This document shows positions 22,554 through 33,929 of a DNA stretch of 64,000 nucleotides, piece by piece. How positions within the stretch are numbered: position 1 is the first letter of the stretch; each line of letters starts with the position of its first letter. Origin of the DNA: Terebella lapidaria (taxonomy: Eukaryota > Annelida > Polychaeta > Terebellida > Terebellidae); the NCBI GenBank assembly GCA_949152475.1, contig OX424568.1, positions 13,057,667 to 13,121,666 on the forward strand. Reading direction: 5' to 3'. The position numbers and the translations under genes are program-made. The notes beneath the pieces were generated by a model. That model saw nothing but the letters and a program-made list of their open reading frames with translations. It was not told the DNA's origin and did not search any database.

Positions 22554-23653
22554 TATTCCTCTGGGAACCGCAAAGTATATGTTAATATCCTAAATGAAGA
22601 AAAATGTCATATATGAGCCACCGTGTAATAGTATATAACAATAATGAGAGTATGGAATGCCCTTCTTGTCTATTGGATGCATGACAAACATTGGCATCCC
22701 GAGCCTTAGCGAGGAAGGCGTCCAATAGACTAAGAAGCCCATTACTACTCTCACGCCACCAAGCAAACTCTCTTAAAAATATTACTATCATAATTGATAT
22801 TCTGACAAATTCATCAATGATGGATCTATATCAAAACAATTTCAGACATGTTGTTTTCATTTTTTCGCACACTCTACCCGTAGTTCAAAAAGACGTGGGC
22901 CTCAAATAGATGGTTTCATTCGTTTGGTTCCTGTAAAGTTATTCGAGGTCATCGGTTGCGCAAATAACATGTGTGTATTTCTTTCTCCAACTGACGCCGA
23001 AGCCCAGGAAAACGATAGGAATAGCTCTTCGACACAGATGGATCATCAATCTCAGAACAGGCTTCTGCAATGAAGAGTCCGATGATATATCTTGGAATAC
23101 TTTGGCTAACCTCAATGTTTGTAAAGATCAAACATTGAGTGTGTGTGTGGGGGGGACGTAACGAGCATTGACGTATATTTACAGTGCATCGCTGTGAAAG
23201 TCTATGTGTTCCTGACATATACAGTCCAGCAGTGACCAGCAACCGCGGCATCTGTACCACGGGTAATTCATCATTACGGAACATGTGCGACTCGAACTCT
23301 GACAACTTGTAAGTCACACTTGTCGATGTATTCCTTGCCCGAGCCACATTCGTACATTCACCTGTTAACCCATTTGTATCTTTTACCTGGCTAAAAACTT
23401 AGATCTTGTCAGGGATGTATGTACACACTATGATCTGCCGTTTTTGCGTTATCTCTTAAAAAGCCTACGCATGTACCGGATGAACCTGAAACTTAATAAT
23501 TCTACAACAAGACTTAATTGCTTTTAATCAACTTACAACACAAGTGGAAATTTTGTACTGTATTCTTGTGGGCTAATACCGGTACGTCACAAAGTACAAT
23601 TGTCATATTTCCATCCGGAAACACTCGTCACACTGGAATAGCATTTGAAAGAA

Positions 23654-23741
23654 ATGTTGTTCCCCACGGCCGTCATCATCCTTCTCTACTTTGCAGTCAT
23701 CAGTATCAGATTTGGAGGATGGCGAATCGGCATAGACCCAC
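23654..23741 (+). CDS. LDL-A gene copy 1, exon 1 (signal/anchor)
   Basis: First coding exon of a predicted five-exon, 213-residue protein (88+60+111+131+252 nt, all phases consistent). The ATG is the first in frame after an in-frame TAG at 23639, and the exon ends at a strong donor, CCAC|GTAAGT. It encodes MLFPTAVIILLYFAVISIRF, then GGWRIGIDP. Residues 4-18 are hydrophobic, so it is either a signal peptide or a type II membrane anchor. The whole protein has this segment, a Pro-rich linker (30-50), one LDL-A domain (52-86) and a C-terminal domain (88-213) that I do not recognise, with N-glycosylation sequons at Asn66, 104, 112 and 140. An extracellular or cell-surface role is inferred. A paralogue starts at 60045. 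Confidence 0.82.
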
Positions 23742-24549
23742 GTAAGTATTGCTATAAATGTCTATGAATACACGAATACCCCCCCACCCCCTCAATTGTT
23801 ATATGTTTCTCTATTTTAAATACACCGTTGTAATGTTAATTTGTGTTTTAGGCGAGACAAAATTGTAAAAACGTTAATATACTTGTATATCTACATGGTC
23901 ACGAACAAAAAAAGTGTTACTACAGCACCATGGGTGCGACATGTAAAGGTATGCTTTGTAGAAAATTGAGAGGGCCTTTCACAGACGTGTCAGAATTATT
24001 TCTATAGCCAGCGGAAATGTTACGTAAAAACTAATTTAGATTTTTCTGTGTGTGGGCCAATTAAAAAACTGTTTTGAAATCCGAAGTTAGTAGTTCCAGT
24101 TCCCAGTTCGCGACGGCTTCAAATAGTCATGCAAAACACTATTTGACAATGGTTTGGTTTATTTCTGGCAACATCGGAAAATCAGCACTGCTTTTGACCA
24201 TCAGGCGTATCGGGAGTATCGCCCCCCCCCCCCTTCGCCGGCGTGGGATGAGAGGAAAATGGGGAGGGGGTGGGTCAATCAAGTTAGGACTAAAACATTT
24301 TCAGAATTGATCATACAATGGCCTAAAATAATGCGTGGAAAATGTGCTGAAACGTCACTTGTCATTTCTGATTTTCGCTATTATGGTCAAGTCAATAAAT
24401 TAAATACTAGTATTGTGTTACTTTTGTTGCTATTAATATGTACATTGTGTAATTTTGTGGATTTATTTTCAAGGATTTTATTCAACCCGTGATTTGTAAT
24501 GGGATCAGCACGTGTCTAAATTAAAGCCTCTCTGTCTCCTATTATGCAG

Positions 24550-24609
24550 AGTGCAATCTTCCAAACCTTCCGCCTTCGACGCCTCCGGACGTCAATCTCC
24601 CATTTTCAG
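24550..24609 (+). CDS. LDL-A gene copy 1, exon 2 (Pro-rich linker)
   Basis: A 60-nt symmetric phase 1-1 exon between TATGCAG and TCAG|GTTATT. It encodes CNLPNLPPSTPPDVNLPFS, a Pro-rich stalk between the hydrophobic N terminus and the LDL-A domain. Because both ends are phase 1, skipping or loss keeps the frame. No counterpart is seen in the paralogue. Confidence 0.72.
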
Positions 24610-24629
24610 GTTATTTATTTTTAAATCTA

Positions 24630-25170
24630 TAGTCAAAATCAACACAAAACCGAAAATGATTTTTGGCCATGACTTAGTCGTATCAATATGAAATTTCATA
24701 CGTTTCCATTTGGCATGAAACCATATTTTTTTCACCAAACTTCAGACGTTTATCTTGAAAATTCAGCAAGTTGTAAATCTACATCAATGTTAAATTTTGT
24801 TTCAAATAAGATATCGGGAATTTAAAGCAAATTCTGGGATTTCATAAACTTCGTCCCGAAAAGAATGCTCTAACTATGAAGTTTTTGAGTTGGAAGACAC
24901 ATAGACTTATGAAATATCGCTTTTACGAAGGTCTGTGTAATTCGAATAATATGCCAAATTGTGTTTATGAAAATTTCATGTTTGAGCTGGAATTTAACAT
25001 TTATAGTAGATTGCCAACTTTTTCAGTTTTCAAGATAGGAGTCTGAATTTGGTGAAAAAAATATGGTTTCATGCCAGGTGGAAACATAATCCGAATTGTC
25101 CTAATGAATCTAAAGTTGTGGCCAAAAATCATTCGAGATTTGAGCTCTGATTTGAGCTTGACTATGCCAG
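24630..25170. repeat. Inverted pair of a dispersed repeat of about 200 bp
   Basis: The arm at 24630-24830 and the arm at 24980-25170 are inverse copies (ATGATTTTTGGCCA, GGCATGAAACCATATTTTTT, TGTTAAATT). Related copies occur at 22040-22310, and weaker ones near 55700-55870, 60790-60900 and 63480-63590. It lies in intron 2 of copy 1. Confidence 0.65.
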
Positions 25171-25490
25171 TGTAACAATTTACTGTAATAGGTACATTGA
25201 TGGTATGTCAAATTGTTGCTCACATCACATCAAAATGGACCAACAAACATTGAAAATCACAAAATTTCATCGGGGGGCTTACGCCGCCCCCCCCCCCCCC
25301 CGAGACCCCCAGACTGTTTGATTTTACGCCCCCCCTCATTCGCTAATTCCTGGATCCGCCCCTGCATCCAATGACACTTTGGGGCCCTACGACCGTGATC
25401 ACGTTTTATTAGTAGTATTATGTTATTATTATCGATGTGACTAAAATATGACTATTCTACAAGGATTTGTACTGGATTGGATTAAATATT

Positions 25491-25840
25491 CATTTATATT
25501 TACTACAAAAACATTCACCACATTCATTCATTAATACAATGAAAAATACAACAACGAAAGCCCCCCCCCCCCCCTCCCCTCCTCCAATTCCGTGTAGAAT
25601 ACCAAGAATACCATTCATGTTTCCAGAAAGCTGTCTAACATACTGGGAGTATGGTTGTGGAGGGAAACATATTTACTACAAAAAAAACAACATTCACCAC
25701 ATAAACATTAATACAATGAAAAATACAACAACGAAAGTTCCCCCTCCCCTCCTCCGATTCCGTGTAGAATACCAAGAATACCATTCATGTTTTCAGAAAG
25801 CTGTCTAACATACTGGGAGTATGGCTGTGGAGGGAAGTGC
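25491..25840 (+). repeat. Tandem duplication of about 173 bp carrying a truncated LDL-A exon
   Basis: The phrases ATTTACTACAAAAA, CATTCACCACAT, AATACAATGAAAAATACAAC, CCGTGTAGAATACCAAGAAT and the first 36 or so bases of the LDL-A exon occur twice. In the first copy the exon-like part starts after TTCCAG at 25627 and breaks off near 25663 into repeat sequence. It is a pseudo-exon with a usable-looking acceptor but no donor. Confidence 0.85.
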
Positions 25841-25907
25841 TTGAATCACACTGCCGTGTGCGACGGTGTTCAAGATTGTCCAAAAAAAGACGATGAATCA
25901 TCTTGTG
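25797..25907 (+). CDS. LDL-A gene copy 1, exon 3 (LDL-receptor class A domain)
   Basis: A 111-nt phase 1-1 exon between TTTTCAG and TGTG|GTAAG. Residues 51-86 have the six cysteines of an LDL-A module (positions 52, 60, 64, 71, 77, 86) and the calcium-site pattern CDGVQDC...DDES. One complete module per symmetric exon is the usual arrangement in this family. The module would be a small disulfide-bonded, calcium-dependent ligand-binding fold. The donor is followed after five bases by the 3' end of a LINE. Confidence 0.9.
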
Positions 25908-26115
25908 GTAAGATGAGATGAAATGAGATGAGATGAGATGAGAAACATTTATTTAACGTCGGATTACAAACATCAGTACATAAGTACTATTAGCCGACAA
26001 TGATAATGAGGTAATGAGATATAAACAGATGGAAATATGAGAAACACACACGCATAAAACAAACGATGCTCAAACATTGATCCTACCCCAAGTAACATCA
26101 ATCGATATAATAACA

Positions 26116-26319
26116 TCATATATCATAATATTTACATGCATTACAATTTTGACATGAACAGTTAACGCCATTCCGTCGGTTCAACAGAGATTTAAAATGT
26201 TCAGCAGTAACTGCTTCCTTGATATGATGTGATAAACAATTCCACATCTTATCACCTTGATATTTTATTGCATTTGAACCATACTTTTTAGTGTTAAAAC
26301 TCGGAAGTGTGAGACTCAT
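26116..26319 (-). pseudogene. LINE ORF2 C-terminal fragment
   Basis: It encodes a fragment beginning MSLTLPSFNTKKYGSNAIKY and ending in Cys-rich CSCQNCNACKYYDI. The pattern 'NT.KYG....Y....WN.L' and a final Cys cluster is typical of the end of LINE ORF2 proteins. It is separated from the RT part by stops. Confidence 0.7.
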
Positions 26320-26390
26320 TCCGTTTCTGATATCATAATAACAACTCTTTGGATTGAAGAAATCTCCTAGATAGACAGGACCAATGTTAT

Positions 26391-27702
26391 TTAGTAGCCT
26401 ACTTTATACACTCCCAACATTACAATACGCATTCTTTGAATAAACATAGTCGGTAATTCACATTTCCCCAGTAATATTGTATACGGAAAAGTAAAGTCAT
26501 TAGTAATGCATCGCAGTGCACGTTTTTGAATTGTTTCTATTTTCTGCATTTCCCTTCTGTTACATAGATGCCAAACAACTGGCGAATACATAAAGTGTGA
26601 TAGAATAAAAGCTTTAAACAACAACATTTTTCCTTTATAGTCCAGAGCTTGAGATAATCGTGCGAGAGCATTTAACTTAAAACCCGCTTTTTTCTACACA
26701 ATTGTGATATCTGAATGTCAAAGTTAAGAGAATTATCAATATGAATTTCCGATAATTTCACAGTTGATTCAGCGGCAATCATAGCGTTTCCAATATGTAT
26801 CTTCCATTTGCTCGCATCATAGTGTCTGCTGAAAGTAGTTAACTGGAATTTATTGGGATTTTTGCTCGCATACAATTATCACGGAACCAACTCAACATTT
26901 GAGCAGTAACATATTCCAACTTTAACTTCACATTTACATAATTGTCGTAAAAATATAAAATTGTGTTGTCGTCCGCGTAGTCATAAATGTTACATTCAGA
27001 GATTATCAAGTTTAACAGATCGTTAGCATACATGCTTCACCACTCACGCTATATGCGTGTAATTTGGCAGTTCATAGCCTATGGGGGAGACAATGGAATG
27101 CACTGGATAAATCAGTGAGAACTGCCCCTCAAACCTTTTTGTTGTCAAAATTAGCCTTACAATCTTCCACAAATTTCAGCAAATCACTTTGGCAGCTATG
27201 ATGTTTCCTGAACCTAGACAAACAAGGAGAAAAAAATGGCTCAAAATATTCCTTACGTTGTTCAGCAAGTATACTTTCGAGTATTTTCCACATGACATTT
27301 AATATCTTTACGGGCCTATAATGGTTTTCAAGCATACTATCGTTTTTCGGCCGAAGTAGCACACCTTACTCTGTTAATACTACTCATCCACTGAATGTAT
27401 ACCATATTTAATCCGTCTGGCACATTTTTATTCTTCATTGAATTTAGAAGAGATAGTAAGCTGCGGTACATGGGCCCGTTTTTCTTGTGAGTAGGGCGGA
27501 TTTCCCCAAATTTCATAGCATCAGGAAATATACAATCCTTAATATTCATATTAATAATGAGGTGCAAATGATAACACGAAACAGAAGCACCAAGCTTTAG
27601 CAATTTAGCAGGAATGTTATCGCAGCGTATAGCTTTACCTATATTCAGCTGATCTAGTTTATAACGAACACAATCTATGGATACAGGCTTGAACCGAAAC
27701 AA
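26391..27702 (-). pseudogene. LINE reverse transcriptase, multiply disrupted
   Basis: Fragments in different frames follow the order of an RT domain: SIDCVRYKLDQLNIGKAIRC with DNIPAKLLKLGA (27650-27590), HYRPVKILNVMWKILE (about 27320-27270), the catalytic region with DYADDN (about 26985-26965) and WFRDN (about 26890), then the thumb and LFKAFILSHFMYSPVVWHLC. At least four frame breaks. It is an inactive relic. Confidence 0.82.
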
Positions 27703-28363
27703 TTAAGCAACATTGTTCACACTGCTTGAAACATGCTTGAAACTGTCATGATCACCATACATTCCGACAACAGATTCGACATCATCACTTGATTGAACAG
27801 TATCATCATCACCTATATCTTTGCTCATTGTAACAAGGTATTGATTAAAAGTATTGCTAACAGATGTTAGATCATTTACAATTTTTCCATCCTCCAGCAG
27901 GATCAGATCACTACAGGATCAGATCACTACTTTCGTCAGTCATTACTTTCATTTTTGTTAGAAATAAGTGGTTTGACAGTTCTCCAGAAGGATTTAGACC
28001 CAGCTTGTCCTGTACATTCCTCCTTGGTATACTGATTCAAGCTTTTCTTGCGTAGTTTTACAACCAAGTTCCTTTGTTTTCTATATCGCTCCCAGTTAGC
28101 TTTATTCTTGAATTTATAGTATTTTCGTTTATAGCTATTCCTGATATTGATAGCTTTTCGGAGCTCTCCATTCATATATCGCACACTCATGGGTTTTGGA
28201 GTTCTATGTTTTACAGGCGCGTGCTGATTAATAACATCGAGAAGTAAATGTTCACTCAGCCAAAATATCTGCCACGTGAAATGGAATCAGGGAAAGATCT
28301 TTTTCGTTTTTCAAAGAATCAAAATGTTTATAACTCCTGTATTGGACGATATTATGTTTTCGT

Positions 28364-29145
28364 TTACTCAACATTCATTTTTGTTGAGAAGCATATATCA
28401 CGAAAATCACTCAAACCTGTATCGATATTTGTGACATGTTGTAGACGTCTGGGTACATTTGATATGACTACATCAATCAGCGTCGCCGTTTCCCCTTTGT
28501 GACAGGTAGGTTTGTGCACAATATTTACCATGCCACATATATTCATGTCACCAACACTCAAGATATTTGGAGCGAATTGAGAACATTTAGCCATGACATC
28601 TTCTATAACGGTAACGAATTTAGTATCCCTCACTTTGGGTTGCTTATACATGCTGTACAAGACCCACTTTTCAAGCGTCAACTCAACCGCAATTGTTTCA
28701 ACTCTGCCATCTGAATTGTTTATATCCACTTCTGAATTTTCCAGTCTTTTCTGTTGGAGGTCTGACTGTACATACAATATAAGACCACCTGCTTTACAGT
28801 GTACATCTTTTCGGTAGCATTTAAACCATGAACAGAAAATTGTGCCGTGAGGAAAGAGACATCGAGCTTTGTCTCCTGTATTGACAATATGTCCAGCAAA
28901 CCTTTATTCAAAGCACAAAGAAGTGGCTGGAATTTGTACCTCAGACTGTTAATACTTAAATGACAAATTTTGAGATTTCGCATGTTGGCTTGATTGAAAA
29001 CCGTTAACTCGTGCAATTCATGGGGTTCAGCCATGGGATCATTTATTATTGATGCAGTCTGAGGATTTATATATGGGTGATCACTTATGCTGTCAATAAC
29101 TAAATAAGTCAAGACAGGGCTCATCAGTATTGTGATAAGGATCAT
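28364..29145 (-). pseudogene. LINE AP-endonuclease region, disrupted
   Basis: It contains LKICHLSINSLRYKFQPL and DILSIQETKLDVSF, matching the N..S...K and QETKLD motifs of the LINE apurinic endonuclease, then SVGDMN and DTGLSDF near the C-terminal side. These motifs are in two frames separated by stops. The role would have been target-site nicking. Confidence 0.78.
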
Positions 29146-29503
29146 TTTTTACACCATCATCAGTCACAATCAGTGTGACAATCAGCACAGTAAAAAGCAT
29201 TAATTTTATCGTTATTCACATTGCTATCCCTCATTTGACATCCATCAGCAAAATACGGACATGTATTCACAACATCATTACAGCATGCAACTATATTATT
29301 TTTGATATTATCTTCCATGAAGATTGATTTGTTCACTATTGGTAAGACACCATCGTTACAGGATACATCCATATCACATGGAGACGGCAGGGCATTTACG
29401 TGGTTAATAATTGTCTCTGTGTGACAGCATAAAACCTCAAAACGATCAAAAATGGGTACATTAAATACACACTGAACTCGGCGTCTCCTGCATTGCCGAG
29501 AAC

Positions 29504-30190
29504 CTACGCTGAGCAGAACTTGGCCTTATGCCCAAAGTCCTTGCAAAGGTTGCATTGGATCGAGTGACCAGGCCCACAATGTTCCTTTGTATGGTCGAGT
29601 TCTGCACAAAACCAACAGCGTTCTTGCGGCATTGAGGTCCAGGTTTCGACATTACGTTGCCAGCGTTCGTCGTCGACGTAAGCGTCGCTTTGAGGCGTGA
29701 CTCGGTAGTTGGATTTGTATGATCGATCCCTTCCAGTTGCATATTTCCTGGGCTGACGCCGTGGCAGGATCGTTCCATTGGGTGTCTTCCCGGTTGCAGT
29801 CAGCACCTCCGGCCCGACATCGAGGATGTGCTCGAATCGCTGTGGTCCTAAATGCTGGCCACCGTACCACCGGCAGACGATGACGACCATGTTCCTGGCG
29901 TCATGCTGCTGAAGAAGTCGCAACAGCTTACCACCAGCACTGTGCCCGCCAACATCGTTGCAGGATTCGGACGGCTCGCCATCGGAGAGCCGATACACCA
30001 TGATCCGATGTGTGGCCACTCGTCCTGTCTATGTGTCTCTGACTTGGTCCATGACGTCGGCAACGTCCCCTACGCTTTGGACTTCAGAGACAAAGGCTTG
30101 GAATCGACTGCCTTTGTCGTGGCTCAGAAACTCAGAGACAACTTCTCAAATCTAGGCCATGTAGACGGACTAGCAGTGGCCAGCATCACG
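29504..30190 (-). pseudogene. LINE ORF1-like protein: IMPACT/UPF0029-like domain plus two CCHC knuckles
   Basis: From about 30019 the frame encodes THRIMVYRL, GGHSAGGKLLRLLQ, MVVIVCRWYGGQHLGPQRF. The RWYGG..LGP block is the signature of the IMPACT/YigZ (UPF0029) family. Further upstream in the same frame, beyond one TAG, lies SRFQAFVSEVQSVGDV, which resembles the N-terminal strand of that domain. The C-terminal part has two zinc knuckles, CWFCAELDHTKEHC and CNLCKDFGHKAKFC, as in many retroelement nucleic-acid-binding proteins. It lies upstream of the endonuclease in the same orientation, so it is interpreted as ORF1. At least one stop and one frameshift are present. Confidence 0.72.
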
Positions 30191-30616
30191 AGCATGAAGG
30201 TACACATCACAAACGTTAAATAGTGCAGTCGACGATATAGGGATAGTTGTCGTCAAGACGACGTGTGATTTGAATACGAAACGGCCGAAATATGGTGTAC
30301 GAAAGTGGCCAAAATATCTGTCGTCATCTTTGAGCAAAATCACCACAATGCATCTCTGAAATCCATTCAGATGGAGTGTATTTCATATAGATGCTACACA
30401 AGTCCTATATGGAACAAGGAAACAGGGGGATCGACTATCACAGCGCAATTTCCCGATGCTAGCTAGATAGCTTTTAAAACATTCATAAATAATATAGAGG
30501 TACACATCCTTACTACGAGGGGGTGGCGGGGGGGGGGGGGGGGCTGTCAGTCGTCAATTAGGGTAGTGCAATTCGACAGGAGCGATTTTTCGTTTCATAT
30601 TAAGACTTGGTAAGAG

Positions 30617-31025
30617 TTTCTCTGTCAGTTTTGTTTTCTCTCACTTCGTATGCCTGATATGACTTTCTGTCCCCGGACTATGAGATTGGATAACGGACCC
30701 TGTATTGTTTGCTCGGAATACTTAATACTGGGTATTGATTCCACGTCTATTGGTAAAATGACACTCCACGAGGCAACTTCCCATGGGGAATTCATGACGG
30801 GTGCCACTAGTGGGGCAGGAAATGCTCACTCTTTCCGGAACACCTGATTTCACCTCCTGATGGCCATTTACGGGGGTTCATGAGTTTCCCTGTCATTTTT
30901 GTTTTCTCTCACTTCGTATGCCTGATATGACTTTCTATCCCCGGACTATGAGATTGGATAACGGACCCTGTTTTGTTTGCTCGGAATACTTGATACTGGG
31001 TATTGATTCCACGTCTATTCTTATT
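30617..31025. repeat. Direct repeat of about 140 bp, two copies
   Basis: TTTTGTTTTCTCTCACTTCG, TATGCCTGATATGACTTTCT, GGACTATGAGATTGGATAAC and TATTGATTCCACGTCTATT occur at 30630-30755 and 30897-31020 with few differences. Both are in intron 3 of copy 1. The spacer includes unrelated sequence. Confidence 0.85.
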
Positions 31026-31685
31026 GCTGGTGCATGAAATAGCGCTTTGAGCATTGTTCTTCACAAGCTTTACATAGGCCTACCTCCCCGTAGCCTTTCC
31101 CTTCCTGTCCAATGTGCATGTGCCAGTGAGGTTAATATACCAGCGAGGTGCCACAGAGAAATTGATTATATGCCCAACACAGAGAAATTTATGTATCAAA
31201 CTCTTACCGCTGATAACCAGATTTTGATGATGTCAATAAAAAGTCGAAGATCAAAAACTTTCGGAATAGAAACGAAGCCCGACCAAACATTTATATCTGA
31301 AGCTAACACTGGCTTCATCAGGGGCAGACAGTGTGTAAGTATAGTTGTTTCTACTGTACACCAGATGAAGTGAGTGCACAACTGACTGCCCAACAACTTA
31401 GAAATCCGAAACAAAGCCCGTGAAATAAGTGTATGACAAGACGAAGTACATAAGTAGCAAATCACAAAATAGGCTACTGAGTTGATGGTATCCTCGGGGA
31501 CAGAAATATAGAAAAGAAACATAGGAAATGTGGTCTGCAAGGTTCAGAGATGTGCAAGACATAGCAATAATCATCTAAATTTAATCATCGAAAGTGTGTG
31601 ATAACCTTCAGGCAGGCCTACCTCATTGTGATATAATAATAGTATCAGTATATAATTTAGAGGCTGTAGTTTTCCGTATGCACAG

Positions 31686-31816
31686 ATTTTCCCGTCGTGG
31701 CTGGAAGTGTTTGGTCCGCTGATATATATTACGACAACTGTTCATATTTTCGCCCATTGAACGTCACCTTGAGAATATTCGATGTTGACATGGCGGACAT
31801 CCCGTCATATCCCAAG
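31686..31816 (+). CDS. LDL-A gene copy 1, exon 4
   Basis: A 131-nt exon between GCACAG and CCCAAG|GTGAGT. It completes the phase 1 codon from exon 3 and ends in phase 0. It encodes residues 88-130 (FPVVAGSVWSADIYYDNCSY, then FRPLNVTLRIFDVDM and so on). It is beta-like in pattern, with two N-glycosylation sequons. The family is not recognised. Intron 3 is 5.8 kb because of the LINE and other repeats. Confidence 0.75.
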
Positions 31817-32026
31817 GTGAGTTTATACATCGACCTCCGGTCATTTTATCATGTCTTCTCATGTATCATGCCTCAGATTACGTATGGGTGATTGTTCTCA
31901 AACTTTTTGTACAAATGAACATGCAAGCTGAAATAAACACATTTCTTGTATGGTTTCTGTCACCAATGCTGCGTTTCATGACATGAGTCTGCACAAAACT
32001 CTTCATGTGTGTGTGAACTTTTCCAG

Positions 32027-32278
32027 ATCCGCGCACAAGTGGAGTTCCGCACCAATAGATCTGGTCTCGTGGAACCTGCGTTCGAAAACCTCGAAGGCCG
32101 CTATAGCTACGCCAACCGCATGCTCTGGGTAACGACCAATATTGGGGATGGTGTCTATATGCGGTGTATATTCGATGGTGTACGAAGCAGGCAGTGCGAT
32201 GGAGCATTGCACACGAAGGAGTACACCTTGGCAGATTGGAACCCTTGCTGTGAATTCACCTACAGGCGTATTCATTAA
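32027..32278 (+). CDS. LDL-A gene copy 1, exon 5 (C terminus)
   Basis: After TTTTCCAG the frame IRAQVEFRTNRSG... continues to TAA at 32276-32278, 83 residues plus stop. It contains four cysteines (MRCIF, RQCDG, NPCCEF) and ends RRIH. Together with exon 4 it makes an extracellular-looking domain of about 125 residues that I cannot assign. The open frame from the acceptor and the matching phase support it strongly. Confidence 0.82.
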   Translation: MRAQVEFRTNRSGLVEPAFENLEGRYSYANRMLWVTTNIGDGVYMRCIFDGVRSRQCDGALHTKEYTLADWNPCCEFTYRRIH

Positions 32279-32724
32279 TTGACAATTTGTGTACAAAACT
32301 ATAGCTTAGTTACTTTTAGTATACAGATATGATTTCAAATTCCTAATGGTGCTTTATATATTATTTCACTTTGTTGAAGTCCCTGTTTCAAGATTACAGG
32401 ACTTTTGGTCCTATAACCTATTGGCAAGGCGTTGCGTCCATCGCCGTCCGTCCACCTCATTTTTTCTTCAAAGTTTACAATCAGATTTTTCTGAAATTTT
32501 GCACAAAAATATTTAGGACGGAAGTAATTTTCTTTCTTTCTTCACACTTTTCTTCCAAAATGGCGGCCATTTACGACAAAAAACGACCAATTTCTTCTGA
32601 TTTTGGCGTCCATTTTCTCACAAACGTTTCAGAGAGTTTTGAGATTTTGTTTAAAAGATTCCTCTTATTATCTTCCTGATATTTATATACAATGATGTGA
32701 CTCAAGCTTTTTGACTCCAAGGGT

Positions 32725-33840
32725 CATAAAAACTGATCATGCTTGATCTCAGTGCAGCTTTCGATACCACCGACCATGCGATACTCCTATCCAGACTCCA
32801 ACAACGATTCGGCATCGAAGGCAGATTTTGTTATGGTGCAATCCACTATCTCTGGCCCTGCTGTCGCGGGATAAAGAATGCTGCTGGCGCCCATGTATGT
32901 CAGCCCAACTGGTGACCGTAACACAATGACCGAGAATGATGTCGAGTACATGGTGTATGCCGATGGCACTCAAATGTACCTGGCGTTTGATCATGACAAA
33001 CAACAAATTATTGTATCACGGCTGGAGCGATATAAACTCAAAGAGAACAAGGATAAGACAGAGGTCATCCCGTTCTCATCTCGCTTCCAGAAGCACGGAC
33101 ACTGTGACAATCGGATCCAAAACTGTGTCCTTCCCAACCAAAGTACATGACTTGGGGGTTGTATTAGACAACAAGCTGTCCATGTCTGCTCAGGAGCGAA
33201 ACATCTCATCAGCGGCGTTCCATGGAATCAGGAACACACAATCATTACAAGCAGATTGAACCATTTTTAAGAACTTCTATATAGAACAGCTGGTCACGAC
33301 CTTGCTAAGCTTCAGTGTATCCAGATCTCTGTCCGAGTTGTCACGTGTGTTAGAAATCGGGACCATATGACACCAGTTCTGGAAAAAGTTGTATTGGCTC
33401 CCCGTCAGAGAGAGAATCGTGTTCAACTTGATCCGTAGAACGGATCTGATTCGCCCGTACAAGACTCCACGTGATCCCCGTTCATTCCACCAAGGACTTC
33501 TTGCCTCTCGAATATGCAGAAAAGAATGCTATGGTCATAGCTTCAGTGTCATGCCCCGTGTATCTGGAAATAATTACCAGCTAACGTTCGGAACGCGCCA
33601 ACTGCGAACATCTTCAAGTCAAGGCTGAAGACTTTCTTACTTGCCAGCCAACTAACTACCTCCATTGTCTCTCGTCCCATTATCTTATTTCTACTTTTCA
33701 TTGATGGTTTTAACATTTACATGTATATATTTCATGAATGTACAGCGCTTTGAACATCAATGGTTTCAATATGTATATGTTTTATGAATATATATCGCTT
33801 AGAGAATGCTGTCAGTGTTATAAGCGTTATAAAATTAGTA
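32725..33840 (+). mobile_element. LINE relic (CR1/L2-like), reverse transcriptase 3' half
   Basis: Successive frames give MLDLSAAFDTTDHAILLSRL (RT start region), YADGTQMYLAF (degenerate YADD box with Gly for the second Asp), VHDLGVVLDNKLSM, LYWLPVRERIVFNLI and a typical C-terminal tail. Several stops and frameshifts separate them, and part between the first two blocks is deleted. The 3' end (CGCTTAGAGAATGCTGT..., ATAAGCGTTATAAAATTAGT) runs into an (ATT)n tail, as expected for this group. Confidence 0.8.
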
Positions 33841-33842
33841 CA

Positions 33843-33854
33843 TTTATTATTATC

Positions 33855-33913
<59 letters not shown>

Positions 33914-33925
33914 TATTATAACTAT
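33843..33925. repeat. (ATT)n microsatellite
   Basis: About 80 bp of ATT repeats with a few interruptions, at the 3' end of the LINE relic and directly before the palindrome array. Confidence 0.95.
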
Positions 33926-33929
33926 GAAA

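Larger units (their letters stand above)
25913..30240 (-). mobile_element. Decayed LINE (non-LTR retrotransposon) in intron 3 of copy 1
   Basis: The order on the minus strand is ORF1-like region (about 30190-29504), endonuclease (29145-28364), reverse transcriptase (27702-26640) and C-terminal region (26627-26116). It ends with AAATAAATG and then a (TCTCA/TCATC)n tail at about 25955-25913. Many stops and frameshifts make it inactive. The sequence style (DYADDN, WFRDN, LRIP-like C terminus) suggests the CR1/Jockey group, but the clade is uncertain. The 5' boundary is approximate. Confidence 0.85.

Noticed and set aside
23518..23745. 75-codon plus-strand frame overlapping exon 1 of copy 1
   Set aside because: The frame at 23654 has the donor-matched phase, a hydrophobic leader and a paralogue with the same structure; this longer frame is not conserved at 60045.
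29852..30223. 123-codon plus-strand frame
   Set aside because: It is antisense to the IMPACT-like LINE ORF1, whose motifs are recognisable on the minus strand.
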